A stretch of 64,000 nt of DNA from [Clostridium] symbiosum ATCC 14940 (GCF_000466485.1 NZ_KE992799.1:25304-89303), one strand, 5' to 3'. Shown: positions 36,418 through 45,075, counted from the first letter of the stretch. The notes: generated from the sequence alone by a model not told the origin. Numbers and translations: made by a program.

Positions 36418-37635
36418 ATGGGAGAGAAGAAAAAGAATAATATGACGGTCCTTTTGGGAGCAGCGTTCCTGATGGCGACATCGGCTATCGGACCCGGCTT
36501 TCTGACACAGACAGCCACTTTTACAGGCCAGTACGGTTCAATTTTTGCAATGGTTATCATCTGCACCATCCTTCTGGATGTCACGACGCAGTTAAACATC
36601 TGGTCGATTATCGGTGTGTCCGGTATGCGCGGCCAGGATATTGCCAACAAGGTTCTGCCGGGACTCGGTTATTTTATCGCGTTCCTGGTTGCCCTCGGCG
36701 GCCTGGTATTTAATATTGGAAACGTGGGCGGAGCCGCCACGGGACTGAACGTAATGTTCGGACTTCCGGTCAAGGCCGGCACGATTATCGGCGGAGCCAT
36801 CGGCATCCTGATTTTCCTGTCCAAGGATGCCAAATCCGGTATGGATAAGATGACAAAGTATCTGGGAAGCATTATGATTCTTGTGGTACTCTTTGTGGCA
36901 TTCAAATCAAAGCCCCCGGTTGGCGAGGCAGTGACAAGCGTCTTCAAGTTTTCAGAAGCTCCGGGACTGGTATTCCCGATGATTACACTGCTCGGCGGAA
37001 GCTGCGGCGGATATATTACTTTCTCCGGCGCCCACCGTCTTCTCGACGCAGGCTTTTCAGGGACCAAGGATCTTCCGGAAGTGCGCAGATCCGTTCTTAT
37101 GGGAATTACTGTGTCAGGCACCATGAGAATCTTATTATTCCTTGCTGTTCTGGGCGTTGTTACGGCTATGCCGCAAGTTGTGGGAAGCGATGCATGGGTA
37201 GCCAGTCCTCCCGCGGCAGCATTCCAGGCAGGCGCAGGCGTGATCGGCTATAAGATTTTCGGCCTTGTTATTTTCTTTGCGGCATGTACCTCTATTATCG
37301 GTGCGGCTTATACTTCCGTTTCCTTCTTAAAGACACTGCATCCATTTATCATGGAAAATGAAAAATGGTTCGTTATCGGATTTATTGCCGTTTCTACCGT
37401 AATTATGACTTTATTAGGCCAGCCTGCAACTCTGCTGGTACTGGCAGGTTCCGTAAACGGCCTGATTCTTCCTCTGACTCTTCTGACCATCCTTCTGGCC
37501 AGCAGGAGAAAAGATATTGTGGGAGAAAATTATAAGCACCCGATGGTTCTGATTGTTCTGGGACTTGGCGTTGTACTTCTGACAGGATATTCAGGTATCA
37601 TGGCGCTTCCGAAGATTCTGACCATCTTTGGATAA
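36418..37635 (+). CDS. NRAMP-related membrane transporter of the oxoprolinase operon
   Basis: 405 residues with about 11 hydrophobic segments, related to the NRAMP family. The usual metal-binding DPGN of TM1 is replaced (AIGPGFLTQTATFTG), so classical Mn/Fe transport is doubtful. The ATG at 36418 has AAGGAG 6 bases upstream; an ATG at 36403 lacks one. Homologues are often found beside pxpABC, so uptake of 5-oxoproline or a related acid is a reasonable inference. Confidence 0.85.
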   Translation: MGEKKKNNMTVLLGAAFLMATSAIGPGFLTQTATFTGQYGSIFAMVIICTILLDVTTQLNIWSIIGVSGMRGQDIANKVLPGLGYFIAFLVALGGLVFNIGNVGGAATGLNVMFGLPVKAGTIIGGAIGILIFLSKDAKSGMDKMTKYLGSIMILVVLFVAFKSKPPVGEAVTSVFKFSEAPGLVFPMITLLGGSCGGYITFSGAHRLLDAGFSGTKDLPEVRRSVLMGITVSGTMRILLFLAVLGVVTAMPQVVGSDAWVASPPAAAFQAGAGVIGYKIFGLVIFFAACTSIIGAAYTSVSFLKTLHPFIMENEKWFVIGFIAVSTVIMTLLGQPATLLVLAGSVNGLILPLTLLTILLASRRKDIVGENYKHPMVLIVLGLGVVLLTGYSGIMALPKILTIFG

Positions 37636-37654
37636 TGAATTGACAGTAATTAGT

Positions 37655-37690
37655 GGTAACAAGCCTGTACAGCGGCTTGTTACCGTTTTG
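37655..37690 (+). terminator. Intra-operon hairpin between transporter and pxpB
   Basis: GGTAACAAGCC (37655-37665) and GGCTTGTTACC (37674-37684) are perfect complements, followed by GTTTTGG. The short T run suggests partial termination or 3'-end protection of the upstream messenger. Confidence 0.6.
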
Positions 37691-37701
37691 GAGGAAAAAA
37701 T

Positions 37702-38430
37702 ATGAGCGAAGTAAGATACCTTGTATCAGGCGACTGCTCCGTGTGTGTTGAATTCGGCAATGAAATCAGTCCTGAAATCAATAAGAAAATCAGGGCGTTT
37801 AAAATCGCCGTTGAAAAAAGCGGAATCGAAGGGATAGTCGAGACCGTTCCAACGTACCGTTCTCTGCTTGTCTATTATAAACCTGAGATTATCAGTTTCA
37901 GGGAAATCTCGGAAAAGTTCGAAGAGCTTATGGGTTCCCTTGATAATATCGAAATCCCGCCGCCAACGGTAATTGAAATTCCGGTTCTTTATGGCGGGGA
38001 GATGGGACCTGATATCCAGAACGTGGCCGAACATAACGGTAAGACGGTAGAAGAGGTTATTCAGATTCACACATCGGAAGAATATCTGATTTATATGATT
38101 GGCTTTATAGCCGGTTTCCCGTATCTGGGAGGAATGAGCAAAGAGATTGCCACCCCGAGGTTAAAAAGCCCCAGGGTTAAAATCGACGGCGGTTCGGTGG
38201 GAATTGCCGGCGAGCAGACCGGTGTCTACCCGGTTGACTCCCCCGGAGGCTGGCAGTTAATCGGAAGAACACCGTTAAAGCTTTATGATGCAGAGCGTGA
38301 GAAACCGGTGCTTCTGGAAGCCGGACAGTACATAAAGTTTAAGTCCGTTACCCCGGAAGAATACGACGCAATTCTGAAGGCTGTGGAAGACGGCAGCTAC
38401 CGTTACGTTGTATATGACAAGGAGGTGTAA
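37702..38430 (+). CDS. pxpB: 5-oxoprolinase subunit B (KipI family)
   Basis: 242 residues. The C-terminal half has the carboxyltransferase-domain-1 fold marks (IPVLYGGEMGPDIQNVAEHNGKTVEEVIQIH; GFIAGFPYLGGM; PRLKSPRVKIDGGSVGIAGEQTGVYP). It partners PxpC. The older name KipI comes from a Bacillus kinase-inhibitor role. pxpC begins two bases after it. Confidence 0.95.
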   Translation: MSEVRYLVSGDCSVCVEFGNEISPEINKKIRAFKIAVEKSGIEGIVETVPTYRSLLVYYKPEIISFREISEKFEELMGSLDNIEIPPPTVIEIPVLYGGEMGPDIQNVAEHNGKTVEEVIQIHTSEEYLIYMIGFIAGFPYLGGMSKEIATPRLKSPRVKIDGGSVGIAGEQTGVYPVDSPGGWQLIGRTPLKLYDAEREKPVLLEAGQYIKFKSVTPEEYDAILKAVEDGSYRYVVYDKEV

Positions 38431-38432
38431 CG

Positions 38433-39530
38433 ATGGGCATTAAATTTTTAAATGGGGGGTTCCTCACGACAATCCAGGACATGGGACGCACAGGCTATCA
38501 GGAGTCCGGCATGTCCGTATCCGGCGTCATGGATCAGCGCTCTGCGGCACTGGCCAACATCCTTGTCGGGAATGATGAAAATGAAGGCGTCATGGAGGTT
38601 ACCCTGATGGGGCCGATGGCGGAGTTTACAGCAGACAATATCATTGCCGTCACAGGGGCCAATCTCGGGGCGAAGTTAAACGGCAAGGAACTGCCGATGT
38701 ACCAGGCGGTACAGGTGCACAAGGGCGATTCCTTAAGCTTTGCCGGCATGTTCAGCGGCAGCAGGGCCTATGTGGCATTTGCAGGAGGGCTGGATATCCC
38801 GGTCATCATGGGAAGCAAGTCCACAAACCTGAAATCCAGGGTAGGCGGCTATGAAGGAAGAAAACTGGGTGCAGGAGATGAGATTGCCTTTACGGCGCCG
38901 AAAACCACTCTTCCCAATATGCACCTGAGAAAAATTAAACCCGATGATTTTACCGCCACGGAACAGGTTCTGCGGGTGGTAATGGGTCCCCAGGATGATT
39001 ACTTTACAGAGAAGGGGCTCGACACATTCCTGAGCGCAACGTATGCGTTCACCAATGAGTCGGACCGCATGGGCTGCCGGTGCGAGGGCGAAGTGATTGA
39101 GCATAAAAACGGCGGCGATATTATTACCGATGGAATTGCTTTTGGAGCAATCCAGGTTCCGTCTCACGGACAGCCAATCATTATGATGGCAGACCACCAG
39201 ACAACAGGCGGTTATACAAAGATTGCAAGCGTTATTTCCGTGGATCTTCCCAAGGTGGCCCAGTCCAGGCCGGGATATAAGGTAAAATTCCGTAAGGTTT
39301 CCATCGAGGAGGCACAGGAATTACACATCGCACAGGTGGAAGAATTCAAGGCATTAAAAGAGAAGTTATCAAAAGCGCCGGAGCCTGCCGCTGAGCGGGA
39401 TGCGGTTATCCAGGCGGCGGTCGCCCACGAGGCGTCCAAGTACTGGGGAAGCGCCGGAACGTATAAGGTTCGGATTGACGGAGAGGAATTTATTGTCGAG
39501 CTTCAGGAAGAGAGAACAGGGCTGCGCTAG
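38433..39530 (+). CDS. pxpC: 5-oxoprolinase subunit C (KipA family)
   Basis: 365 residues, the carboxyltransferase-domain-2 partner of PxpB, with the marks TIQDMGRTGYQESGMSVSGVMD, VTGANLGAKLNG and GPQDDYF. The body ends near residue 300. A further C-terminal segment of about 65 residues (EAQELHIAQ... and YKVRIDGEEFIVELQEE) recalls a short biotinyl-domain-like strand pattern, but no lysine-containing MKM motif is present. Confidence 0.93.
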   Translation: MGIKFLNGGFLTTIQDMGRTGYQESGMSVSGVMDQRSAALANILVGNDENEGVMEVTLMGPMAEFTADNIIAVTGANLGAKLNGKELPMYQAVQVHKGDSLSFAGMFSGSRAYVAFAGGLDIPVIMGSKSTNLKSRVGGYEGRKLGAGDEIAFTAPKTTLPNMHLRKIKPDDFTATEQVLRVVMGPQDDYFTEKGLDTFLSATYAFTNESDRMGCRCEGEVIEHKNGGDIITDGIAFGAIQVPSHGQPIIMMADHQTTGGYTKIASVISVDLPKVAQSRPGYKVKFRKVSIEEAQELHIAQVEEFKALKEKLSKAPEPAAERDAVIQAAVAHEASKYWGSAGTYKVRIDGEEFIVELQEERTGLR

Positions 39531-39568
39531 AGACACCTATTTAAAATCAAACAGGGAGGTAGATACCC

Positions 39569-40378
39569 ATGAAAGACTACAGCAAGACGTCACCGGAAGA
39601 GATCTGGAAACTGATACGTTCCGGAGAAATTGATTACCCGACGGCAGGAATGTGCGCGGGATACGCACAGGCCAACCTGGTTATTCTGCCGAAAAAATAT
39701 GCTGAAGATTTTAAAGAATTTGCCAGAAAGAATCCGAAACCATGTCCGATCCTGGAAGTGGTGGAAGGAACTCCGGATGTTCATGATATGGGAGAAGGCT
39801 CTAATATCGTAACGGACATCCCAAGATATTTCATCTACAGAGACGGAGTCAGGACGGAAGAGGTGACCGATGCATCTTCCTACTGGGAGGATGATTTTAC
39901 CGGGTTCCTGATTGGCTGCAGCTTCTCCTTCGAGGAAGCGCTCATGAGGGCCGGAATTGAAGTGCGCCATATTGCGATGGGCTGCAATGTGCCCATGTAC
40001 AAGACGAACATCGCCTGTGAGAGCGCAGGGGTATTTGAAGGACCGATGGTAGTCAGCATGCGTCCGATGACACCTGAGAATGCAGAGAAGGCCAAAGAAA
40101 TCACCGATAAGTACCCGAATGTCCACGGAGGCCCGGTGCAGATAGGCAATCCTGAGGCGATCGGAATCATGGATATCAACAAGCCTGATTACGGCGACAG
40201 CGTTGAAATCCGCGAGGGAGAGATTCCCGTATTCTGGGCTTGCGGCGTTACTCCGCAGGCGGCAATCGAGAATGCGAAGCTGCCCCTTGTAATTACCCAT
40301 GCTCCGGGACATATGTTTATCACAAATGTCCTGAATACGGAGTTGAATGATTTCCTGGAGGCGAAGAAACAAAAATAA
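39569..40378 (+). CDS. DUF1445 family protein (putative hydro-lyase / D-glutamate cyclase-like)
   Basis: 269 residues, complete member of the DUF1445 family: SGEIDYPTAGMCAGYAQANLVILPKKYA, FLIGCSFSFEEAL, HVxMGCNVPMYKTNI-type segment and GPVQIGNPEAIGI. A eukaryotic relative is D-glutamate cyclase, which makes 5-oxo-D-proline. Its place after pxpABC therefore suggests D-glutamate/5-oxoproline interconversion. It is preceded by GGGAGG and closes the operon. Confidence 0.88.
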   Translation: MKDYSKTSPEEIWKLIRSGEIDYPTAGMCAGYAQANLVILPKKYAEDFKEFARKNPKPCPILEVVEGTPDVHDMGEGSNIVTDIPRYFIYRDGVRTEEVTDASSYWEDDFTGFLIGCSFSFEEALMRAGIEVRHIAMGCNVPMYKTNIACESAGVFEGPMVVSMRPMTPENAEKAKEITDKYPNVHGGPVQIGNPEAIGIMDINKPDYGDSVEIREGEIPVFWACGVTPQAAIENAKLPLVITHAPGHMFITNVLNTELNDFLEAKKQK

Positions 40379-40494
40379 ATACGGCCTTATTAAATTTATT
40401 AAATCATATAAGGAAAAAAAGTTCATTACAAAACAAGCGGCGGGAAAAGGAGAGATGTTCCGGGGAGGAAGCTCTCCTTTTCTCTGTAAAAAGC

Positions 40495-40523
40495 TTGACA
40501 GGATCTGCTGCCGCAGGTAGAGT
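40495..40523 (+). promoter_or_regulatory. Sigma-A promoter of the alpha/beta hydrolase gene
   Basis: A perfect TTGACA (40495-40500), 17-base spacer, TAGAGT (40518-40523), about 20 bases before the start codon. Confidence 0.6.
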
Positions 40524-40542
40524 GTAGGAGAAAGAAAGGCGT

Positions 40543-41541
40543 ATGGACACAGGCAGGAAAGCAGGTATGATGAACAGGCAGTTAGATGAAAAGATATTCA
40601 TTGAAGTAAACGGAATCAGGCAGGGGATGTTTTTGCAGAGTGAAAACACCGAAAATCCGGTCCTGCTGTACCTCCATGGAGGACCCGGGTCACCGGAGAT
40701 AGCATTCACTCAGGATTACCCGACGGGGCTGGAACAGTTATTTACTGTCTGCTGGTGGGAACAGCGGGGCAGCGGTATCTCCTACAGCCGGAAGGTTACA
40801 AAAGAAACCATGACAATCGGGCAGATGATAGAGGATGCGACAGCGGTGACGAATTATCTGCGCCGGAGGTTCGGGAAGGAAAAAATATATGTTTTAGGTC
40901 ATTCCTGGGGTTCCGTGCTGGGAGTGCTTACGGTTCAGAAATCACCGGAACTGTTCCATGGCTATATCGGAATTGGTCAGGTTGTTTGCCAGTCAAAATC
41001 CGAGTGTCTTGCCTATTCCTTTATGGTAAATGAGTTTACTGCCGCAGGCGACAGGAAGATGCTGCGCAGATTAGAGAAGTTCCCAATCGACAGAGGAGGC
41101 GAGGTAAGCTTTCAGTATCTCGCGGTGCGGAGCGTGGGGATGATGAAGCTCGGGATCGTAATTATGCATCATCTGGACTCCATGAGTGATTGTATTAAAA
41201 TAGTGCTGCGCTATAAAGGGTACACTTTGAAAGATAAGCTTCACTTCGTCATGGGAAGCGGTCTGGCGCTCAAATGTCTGTGGGACTTTGTGATGCAGAC
41301 CGATTTTGTAAAACAGGTTCCCCGTCTGGAGATTCCGGTCTACATTTTTCAGGGCCGGTTTGATTACCAGGTATCCTACAGCCTTGCAAAAGAGTTTGCA
41401 GACACGGTAAAAGCGCCGGTGAAAGGTTTTTATACCTTTGAAAATTCGGCTCACAGTCCCTGCTTTGAAGAGCCGAAAAAGATGTGCCATATTATCCGGG
41501 AAGACGTGCTGCAGGGAAAATGCGGTTTGGCGGATGGATAA
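40543..41541 (+). CDS. Alpha/beta hydrolase, proline-iminopeptidase-like
   Basis: 332 residues of the alpha/beta-hydrolase fold. The oxyanion-hole motif HGGPGSPE (about 46-53) is the prolyl iminopeptidase mark. The nucleophile Ser is in GHSWGS (about 125-130), the Asp probably in FQGRFDYQV and the His in NSAHSPCFEEP. A variable cap lies between. No signal peptide. Prolyl iminopeptidases release N-terminal Pro; together with the oxoproline operon a role in peptide-derived imino or oxo acid use is possible. Confidence 0.85.
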   Translation: MDTGRKAGMMNRQLDEKIFIEVNGIRQGMFLQSENTENPVLLYLHGGPGSPEIAFTQDYPTGLEQLFTVCWWEQRGSGISYSRKVTKETMTIGQMIEDATAVTNYLRRRFGKEKIYVLGHSWGSVLGVLTVQKSPELFHGYIGIGQVVCQSKSECLAYSFMVNEFTAAGDRKMLRRLEKFPIDRGGEVSFQYLAVRSVGMMKLGIVIMHHLDSMSDCIKIVLRYKGYTLKDKLHFVMGSGLALKCLWDFVMQTDFVKQVPRLEIPVYIFQGRFDYQVSYSLAKEFADTVKAPVKGFYTFENSAHSPCFEEPKKMCHIIREDVLQGKCGLADG

Positions 41542-41586
41542 AACTTGAAATGTCGCAGAAAACCTTATTTTATAAGGAAAAAGTGG

Positions 41587-41615
41587 TTGACACGTCCGGC
41601 AGAGTGTAATATAAT
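41587..41615 (+). promoter_or_regulatory. Perfect consensus promoter of rplM-rpsI
   Basis: TTGACA (41587-41592), 17-base spacer, TATAAT (41610-41615). This is the only exact consensus of both boxes in a ribosomal unit here, and it gives rplM-rpsI its own transcription now that the genes are away from truA. Confidence 0.9.
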
Positions 41616-41621
41616 GTATAA

Positions 41622-41721
41622 CTGTGACATCAGGAGAAAGCGTCTGTACCAATGCCCCGGAACAGACATTTCATGATAAAGTTAATCTCAAATATCTGAT
41701 AGTAAAACAGGAGGTCAACCA
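41622..41721 (+). promoter_or_regulatory. rplM leader RNA, possible L13 leader
   Basis: About 100 bases between the predicted start and rplM. An outer ATCAG (41629-41633) / CTGAT (41696-41700) pair encloses a GTCTGT (41642-41647) / ACAGAC (41662-41667) hairpin. Firmicute rplM genes often carry an L13-sensing leader. I cannot match the known consensus by eye, so this is tentative. Confidence 0.4.
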
Positions 41722-42156
41722 ATGAAGAGTTTTATGGCTAGTCCAGCAACAATCGAGAGAAAATGGTACGTAGTTGACGCTACAGGATATACATTAGGTC
41801 GTCTGGCATCAGAAGTAGCAAAGGTTTTAAGAGGAAAGAACAAACCGATCTTTACACCTCACATGGATTGCGGTGATTACGTGATCGTGGTAAATGCAGA
41901 AAATATTAAAGTAACAGGCAAAAAGTTAGATCAGAAGATCTACTACAATCACTCTGACTATGTAGGCGGTATGAGAGAGACTACATTAAAAGAGATGATG
42001 GCTAAAAAGCCTGAGAAAGTTATTGAGTTAGCAGTTAAGGGAATGCTTCCAAAAGGACCTTTAGGAAGAAGTATGCTTACAAAACTTCATGTTTATGCTG
42101 GTCCAGAGCATGAGCAGGCAGCTCAGAAACCGGAAGTTTTAGAAATCAAATTTTAA
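41722..42156 (+). CDS. rplM: 50S ribosomal protein L13
   Basis: Full-length L13 (144 residues), [35 protein letters not shown] near the N terminus and [27 protein letters not shown] near the C terminus. L13 is an early 50S assembly protein. It forms a two-gene operon with rpsI, 28 bases downstream. Confidence 0.98.
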   Translation: MKSFMASPATIERKWYVVDATGYTLGRLASEVAKVLRGKNKPIFTPHMDCGDYVIVVNAENIKVTGKKLDQKIYYNHSDYVGGMRETTLKEMMAKKPEKVIELAVKGMLPKGPLGRSMLTKLHVYAGPEHEQAAQKPEVLEIKF

Positions 42157-42184
42157 TTAAAGGTGCTGGAAGGAGGAAACAATA

Positions 42185-42577
42185 ATGGCTAACGCTAAAT
42201 TTTACGGAACAGGCAGAAGAAAAAAATCTATCGCCAGAGTATATATTGTACCGGGTACAGGTAACATTACAATCAATAAGAGAGACATCGATAACTACTT
42301 TGGTCTTGAGACACTTAAGGTAGTTGTTCGTCAGCCGCTCGTTGCTACAGAGACAGCCGATAAATTCGACGTATTAGTAACAGTACGCGGAGGCGGATTT
42401 ACAGGACAGGCAGGCGCAATCCGCCACGGCCTTTCAAGAGCTCTTCTTCAGGCTGACGCTGATTACAGACCAGTTCTTAAGAAAGCGGGTTATTTAACAC
42501 GTGATCCAAGAATGAAAGAAAGAAAGAAATACGGTCTCAAAGCAGCTCGTCGTGCTCCACAGTTCAGCAAACGATAA
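42185..42577 (+). CDS. rpsI: 30S ribosomal protein S9
   Basis: Full-length S9 (130 residues), ending in the conserved [17 protein letters not shown] tail whose last Arg-type residue reaches the P-site tRNA. Normal length and sequence. GAAGGAGG precedes the ATG. Confidence 0.98.
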   Translation: MANAKFYGTGRRKKSIARVYIVPGTGNITINKRDIDNYFGLETLKVVVRQPLVATETADKFDVLVTVRGGGFTGQAGAIRHGLSRALLQADADYRPVLKKAGYLTRDPRMKERKKYGLKAARRAPQFSKR

Positions 42578-42603
42578 GAAATTGTATATTATAGTACACG
42601 TGA

Positions 42604-42639
42604 AAAACCTGCAGACATTATGTTTGCGGGTTTTTTTTA
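42604..42639 (+). terminator. Terminator after rpsI
   Basis: AACCTGCA pairs with TGCGGGTT (one G-U) around a loop of about 11 bases, followed by an eight-base T run. Confidence 0.9.
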
Positions 42640-42647
42640 GATCATAA

Positions 42648-42917
42648 TTGTGGTATACTTATACTGTAAAAGATATACTGAGAATCAGGGTGACGATGTA
42701 TTATGATGACCATAATCCACCTCATTTTCATGCTGAGTACAATGGAAATAAAGCAATAGTTGAAATAGATGGAGTAAGAGTAATAAAAGGTGCCTTGCCA
42801 TCAAAGCAGTTAAAGCTGATTTTAGCATGGTGTGTTTTGCATCAGGATGAATTGATGCAGAATTGGGAATTATCCAAAGACGGAAAGCCGATGAACAGAA
42901 TTAATCCATTAATTTAA
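42648..42917 (+). CDS. DUF4160 domain protein
   Basis: 89 residues. The core MYYDDHNPPHFHAEYNGNKAIVEIDG is the DUF4160 mark (His-rich HNPPHFH), followed by LPSKQLKLILAWCVLHQDELMQNWEL. The start is uncertain: the TTG at 42648 overlaps a likely promoter-like stretch (TTGTGG...), and no strong ribosome site is visible. The function of the family is unknown. It pairs with the DUF2442 gene 12 bases downstream, a combination often listed as toxin-antitoxin-like. Confidence 0.75.
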   Translation: MWYTYTVKDILRIRVTMYYDDHNPPHFHAEYNGNKAIVEIDGVRVIKGALPSKQLKLILAWCVLHQDELMQNWELSKDGKPMNRINPLI

Positions 42918-42929
42918 GGAGGTGGCAGT

Positions 42930-43205
42930 ATGTTTCCGAAGGTAGTGCAAGTGATACCCATGAAAGATTACTCTGTTTATGTATATTTTGAAGATGGGAA
43001 AATTGTATCTTATGATATGTCCAAGATGATTGAGAAAGAGGCATTTCGTTCGCTGCGTGATATTAATATTTTTATAGATACTTGTACGGTAATGAATGAT
43101 ACTCTTGCATGGGACATTGGTAAGAATCGCGATGTTACGATGTGCCTGGATATTGACCCGGACACACTGTATGAATTACCGATGGCGGTGGAAAAGATAG
43201 CATAA
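42930..43205 (+). CDS. DUF2442 domain protein
   Basis: 91 residues. The DUF2442 pattern is visible (VIPMKDYSVYVYFEDGKIVSYDMSKMIEKEAFRSLRD, then LAWDIGKNRDVTMCLDIDPDTLYE). AAGGAGGTG gives a strong ribosome site. Small DUF2442 proteins are commonly encoded with DUF4160 partners and near mobile DNA. Its biochemical role is unknown. Confidence 0.8.
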   Translation: MFPKVVQVIPMKDYSVYVYFEDGKIVSYDMSKMIEKEAFRSLRDINIFIDTCTVMNDTLAWDIGKNRDVTMCLDIDPDTLYELPMAVEKIA

Positions 43206-43735
43206 TATATGGTTTGGGGACAGTATGAGCACATATGAGCGTATATGGGTAACTAACACGTAACTGACAAACAGCTTAAAAATGGCGTATTTACGGCGTT
43301 CGGAGTTATCCAAGAGATAATAAGAGACTTTATAAGAAAATTATCAGAACCCTTGAAAAAATGCAATGTTTTCAGGGGTTCTTTCATTTTCCTTAACAAA
43401 ATCACACATTCTTAACGATTTTCTCGTTTATCGACACTTTATCGACGGGACGGGTCTACAATCATCCTAACCTTATAAATGGCAATGAAAATGGCACAAA
43501 GGCGTATCTGCTGTAAGACGGCAGGTGTGGCCTTTTTTGTTTTTTGGCGGTGAAAATAGTACACAAAACGTTTCTCATCGCCGATTGCGGTAAAAAGCCC
43601 GCAAAGCGCATTTTTTACCGGTTTGAGTAGGAATTTTGCTGCCAGAACCAGAAGAATACCGAATCGGAACAAAATAAGGTTCTACCCGGTGTCGGCCATG
43701 CCATATGATAAGAAATAAAAAGGAGGTTTACAGCT
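43206..43735. other. Non-coding stretch, possible mobile-element remnant
   Basis: A 530-base gap. It contains a 14-bp stem (AGAACCCTTGAAAA, 43346-43359, with 43369-43382) followed by TTCATTTT, which looks like a terminator. Forward-strand codons near 43256-43280 read HVTDKQLK, a pattern like the C-terminal end of tyrosine recombinases, but only a few residues. The reverse strand has an open frame of 77 codons (43439-43672) without a clear ribosome site. I cannot assign either with confidence. Confidence 0.35.
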
Positions 43736-45001
43736 ATGAAGAAAATGAAAAAACTTGTATCAGTCGTTATGAGTGTGGCAATGGTTTATTCCCTGACGGG
43801 ATGCAGCTCGGGCGGTAAAGAATCAGCAGCGCCTGAATCGAAACCGGCAGAAACTCAGACACCCGCCTCAGGCGAATCTTCAGATGGTGCGCAGGCAGCG
43901 GCGGACAGCAGTAATCCCATTAAAATAGGATTCTTTTCGCCTCTTACGTCGGCTTCCGCATCTGCGGACGGAGAAAGTACCTTAAATGCGGCGAAGCTTG
44001 CAGTGGCTGATATCAATGCTGCGGGCGGGCTCTTGGGAAGAAGTGTGGAGCTGGTGGATTATGATGACGCTCTCGACACGAACCAGGCGGTCAGCATAGC
44101 GGAAAAACTGACGACAAAGGACGGTGTTGTTGCAATCGTCAGCGGAAGCTACAGCGGACCGACCCGTGTGGCGGCTCCGATTATCCAGGCGGCGGGCATT
44201 CCGATGGTATCTGCTTATGCCGTTCATCCTGACGTGGTAAATGCAGGAGATTATATCTTTTCACAGTCCTTCCCCGGCCAGGTTCAGGGCAAGGCAGGAG
44301 CTGTTCTGGCTGTCGATAAGCTGGGAGCAAAACGCATTTCCATCATTGCCGTTGATCTGGATTACGGTTCAGAGCTTGCGGGAACCTTTGAGGAGTATGC
44401 CAAGGCGCATGGCGCAGAGATTGTTTCCTATGATAAAGTGGCAATGAGCGATAATGAATTCACCTCCATCATCACAAAATTAAAACAGGACGTTAAACCG
44501 GATCTGATTTATATGGCTAATTATTATGCACATGCATCGGAAGTTATGAAACAGTGCAAGACATTAGGCCTGGATGTCCCGGTTGTCGGCACGGAGGGCG
44601 TGGATTCCTGGCAGTTCCTGGAGACGGCGGGAAAGAATGCGGACGGACTCTATCTGACGACCAACATGGACCGTGATACAAAGGACGAGAATACACAGAA
44701 ATTTATGAAAGACTACAGAGCTACATATAATAAAGAGCCTGACATGGTCGGAGCTTCCGCGTACGATGCATTCCAGGTTATCTTTAAAGCGATTGAAGAA
44801 GCGGGTTCTACCGAGCCGGCTGCCATTAAAGATAAAATAGCATCGCTGAAGGATATTGACACGGTTACGGGAAAACTTTTATATTACACCGAAAACGGAG
44901 AAGCTGTAAAGCCGGTTCAGATTCAGGTTATCAAAGACGGCAAGTATCATTATTACGATATAATAGATGATCCGGAAATCATTGTTCCTGAGACAAAGTA
45001 A
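43736..45001 (+). CDS. Branched-chain-amino-acid-type ABC substrate-binding lipoprotein
   Basis: 421 residues. Lipoprotein signal with lipobox SLTGC (Cys at about 22), a Ser/Ala/Glu-rich linker of about 40 residues, then the LivJ/Leu-Ile-Val-binding fold: IKIGFFSPLTSASASADGESTLNAAKLAVADINAAGGLLGR. It presents ligand to LivH/LivM. AAAGGAGG precedes the ATG. The family also binds amides, urea and aromatic acids, so the substrate is not certain. A strong hairpin follows the gene. Confidence 0.92.
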   Translation: MKKMKKLVSVVMSVAMVYSLTGCSSGGKESAAPESKPAETQTPASGESSDGAQAAADSSNPIKIGFFSPLTSASASADGESTLNAAKLAVADINAAGGLLGRSVELVDYDDALDTNQAVSIAEKLTTKDGVVAIVSGSYSGPTRVAAPIIQAAGIPMVSAYAVHPDVVNAGDYIFSQSFPGQVQGKAGAVLAVDKLGAKRISIIAVDLDYGSELAGTFEEYAKAHGAEIVSYDKVAMSDNEFTSIITKLKQDVKPDLIYMANYYAHASEVMKQCKTLGLDVPVVGTEGVDSWQFLETAGKNADGLYLTTNMDRDTKDENTQKFMKDYRATYNKEPDMVGASAYDAFQVIFKAIEEAGSTEPAAIKDKIASLKDIDTVTGKLLYYTENGEAVKPVQIQVIKDGKYHYYDIIDDPEIIVPETK

Positions 45002-45024
45002 CCAGTCGTATCCAGTACGGGAGA

Positions 45025-45054
45025 AGAGATGCCTTATTTAAGGCATCTCTTTGA
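45025..45054 (+). terminator. Intra-operon hairpin after the binding-protein gene
   Basis: AGAGATGCCTT (45025-45035) and AAGGCATCTCT (45040-45050) are perfect complements around ATTT, followed by TTGAAG. It may stabilise the binding-protein messenger or reduce read-through to the permease genes. Confidence 0.75.
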
Positions 45055-45075
45055 AGATAGAAGGCGGTGAATTCT

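Noticed and set aside
43439-43672. 77-codon minus-strand frame in the gap before the ABC operon
   Set aside because: No convincing ribosome site or recognised family; noted only as part of a possible mobile-element remnant.
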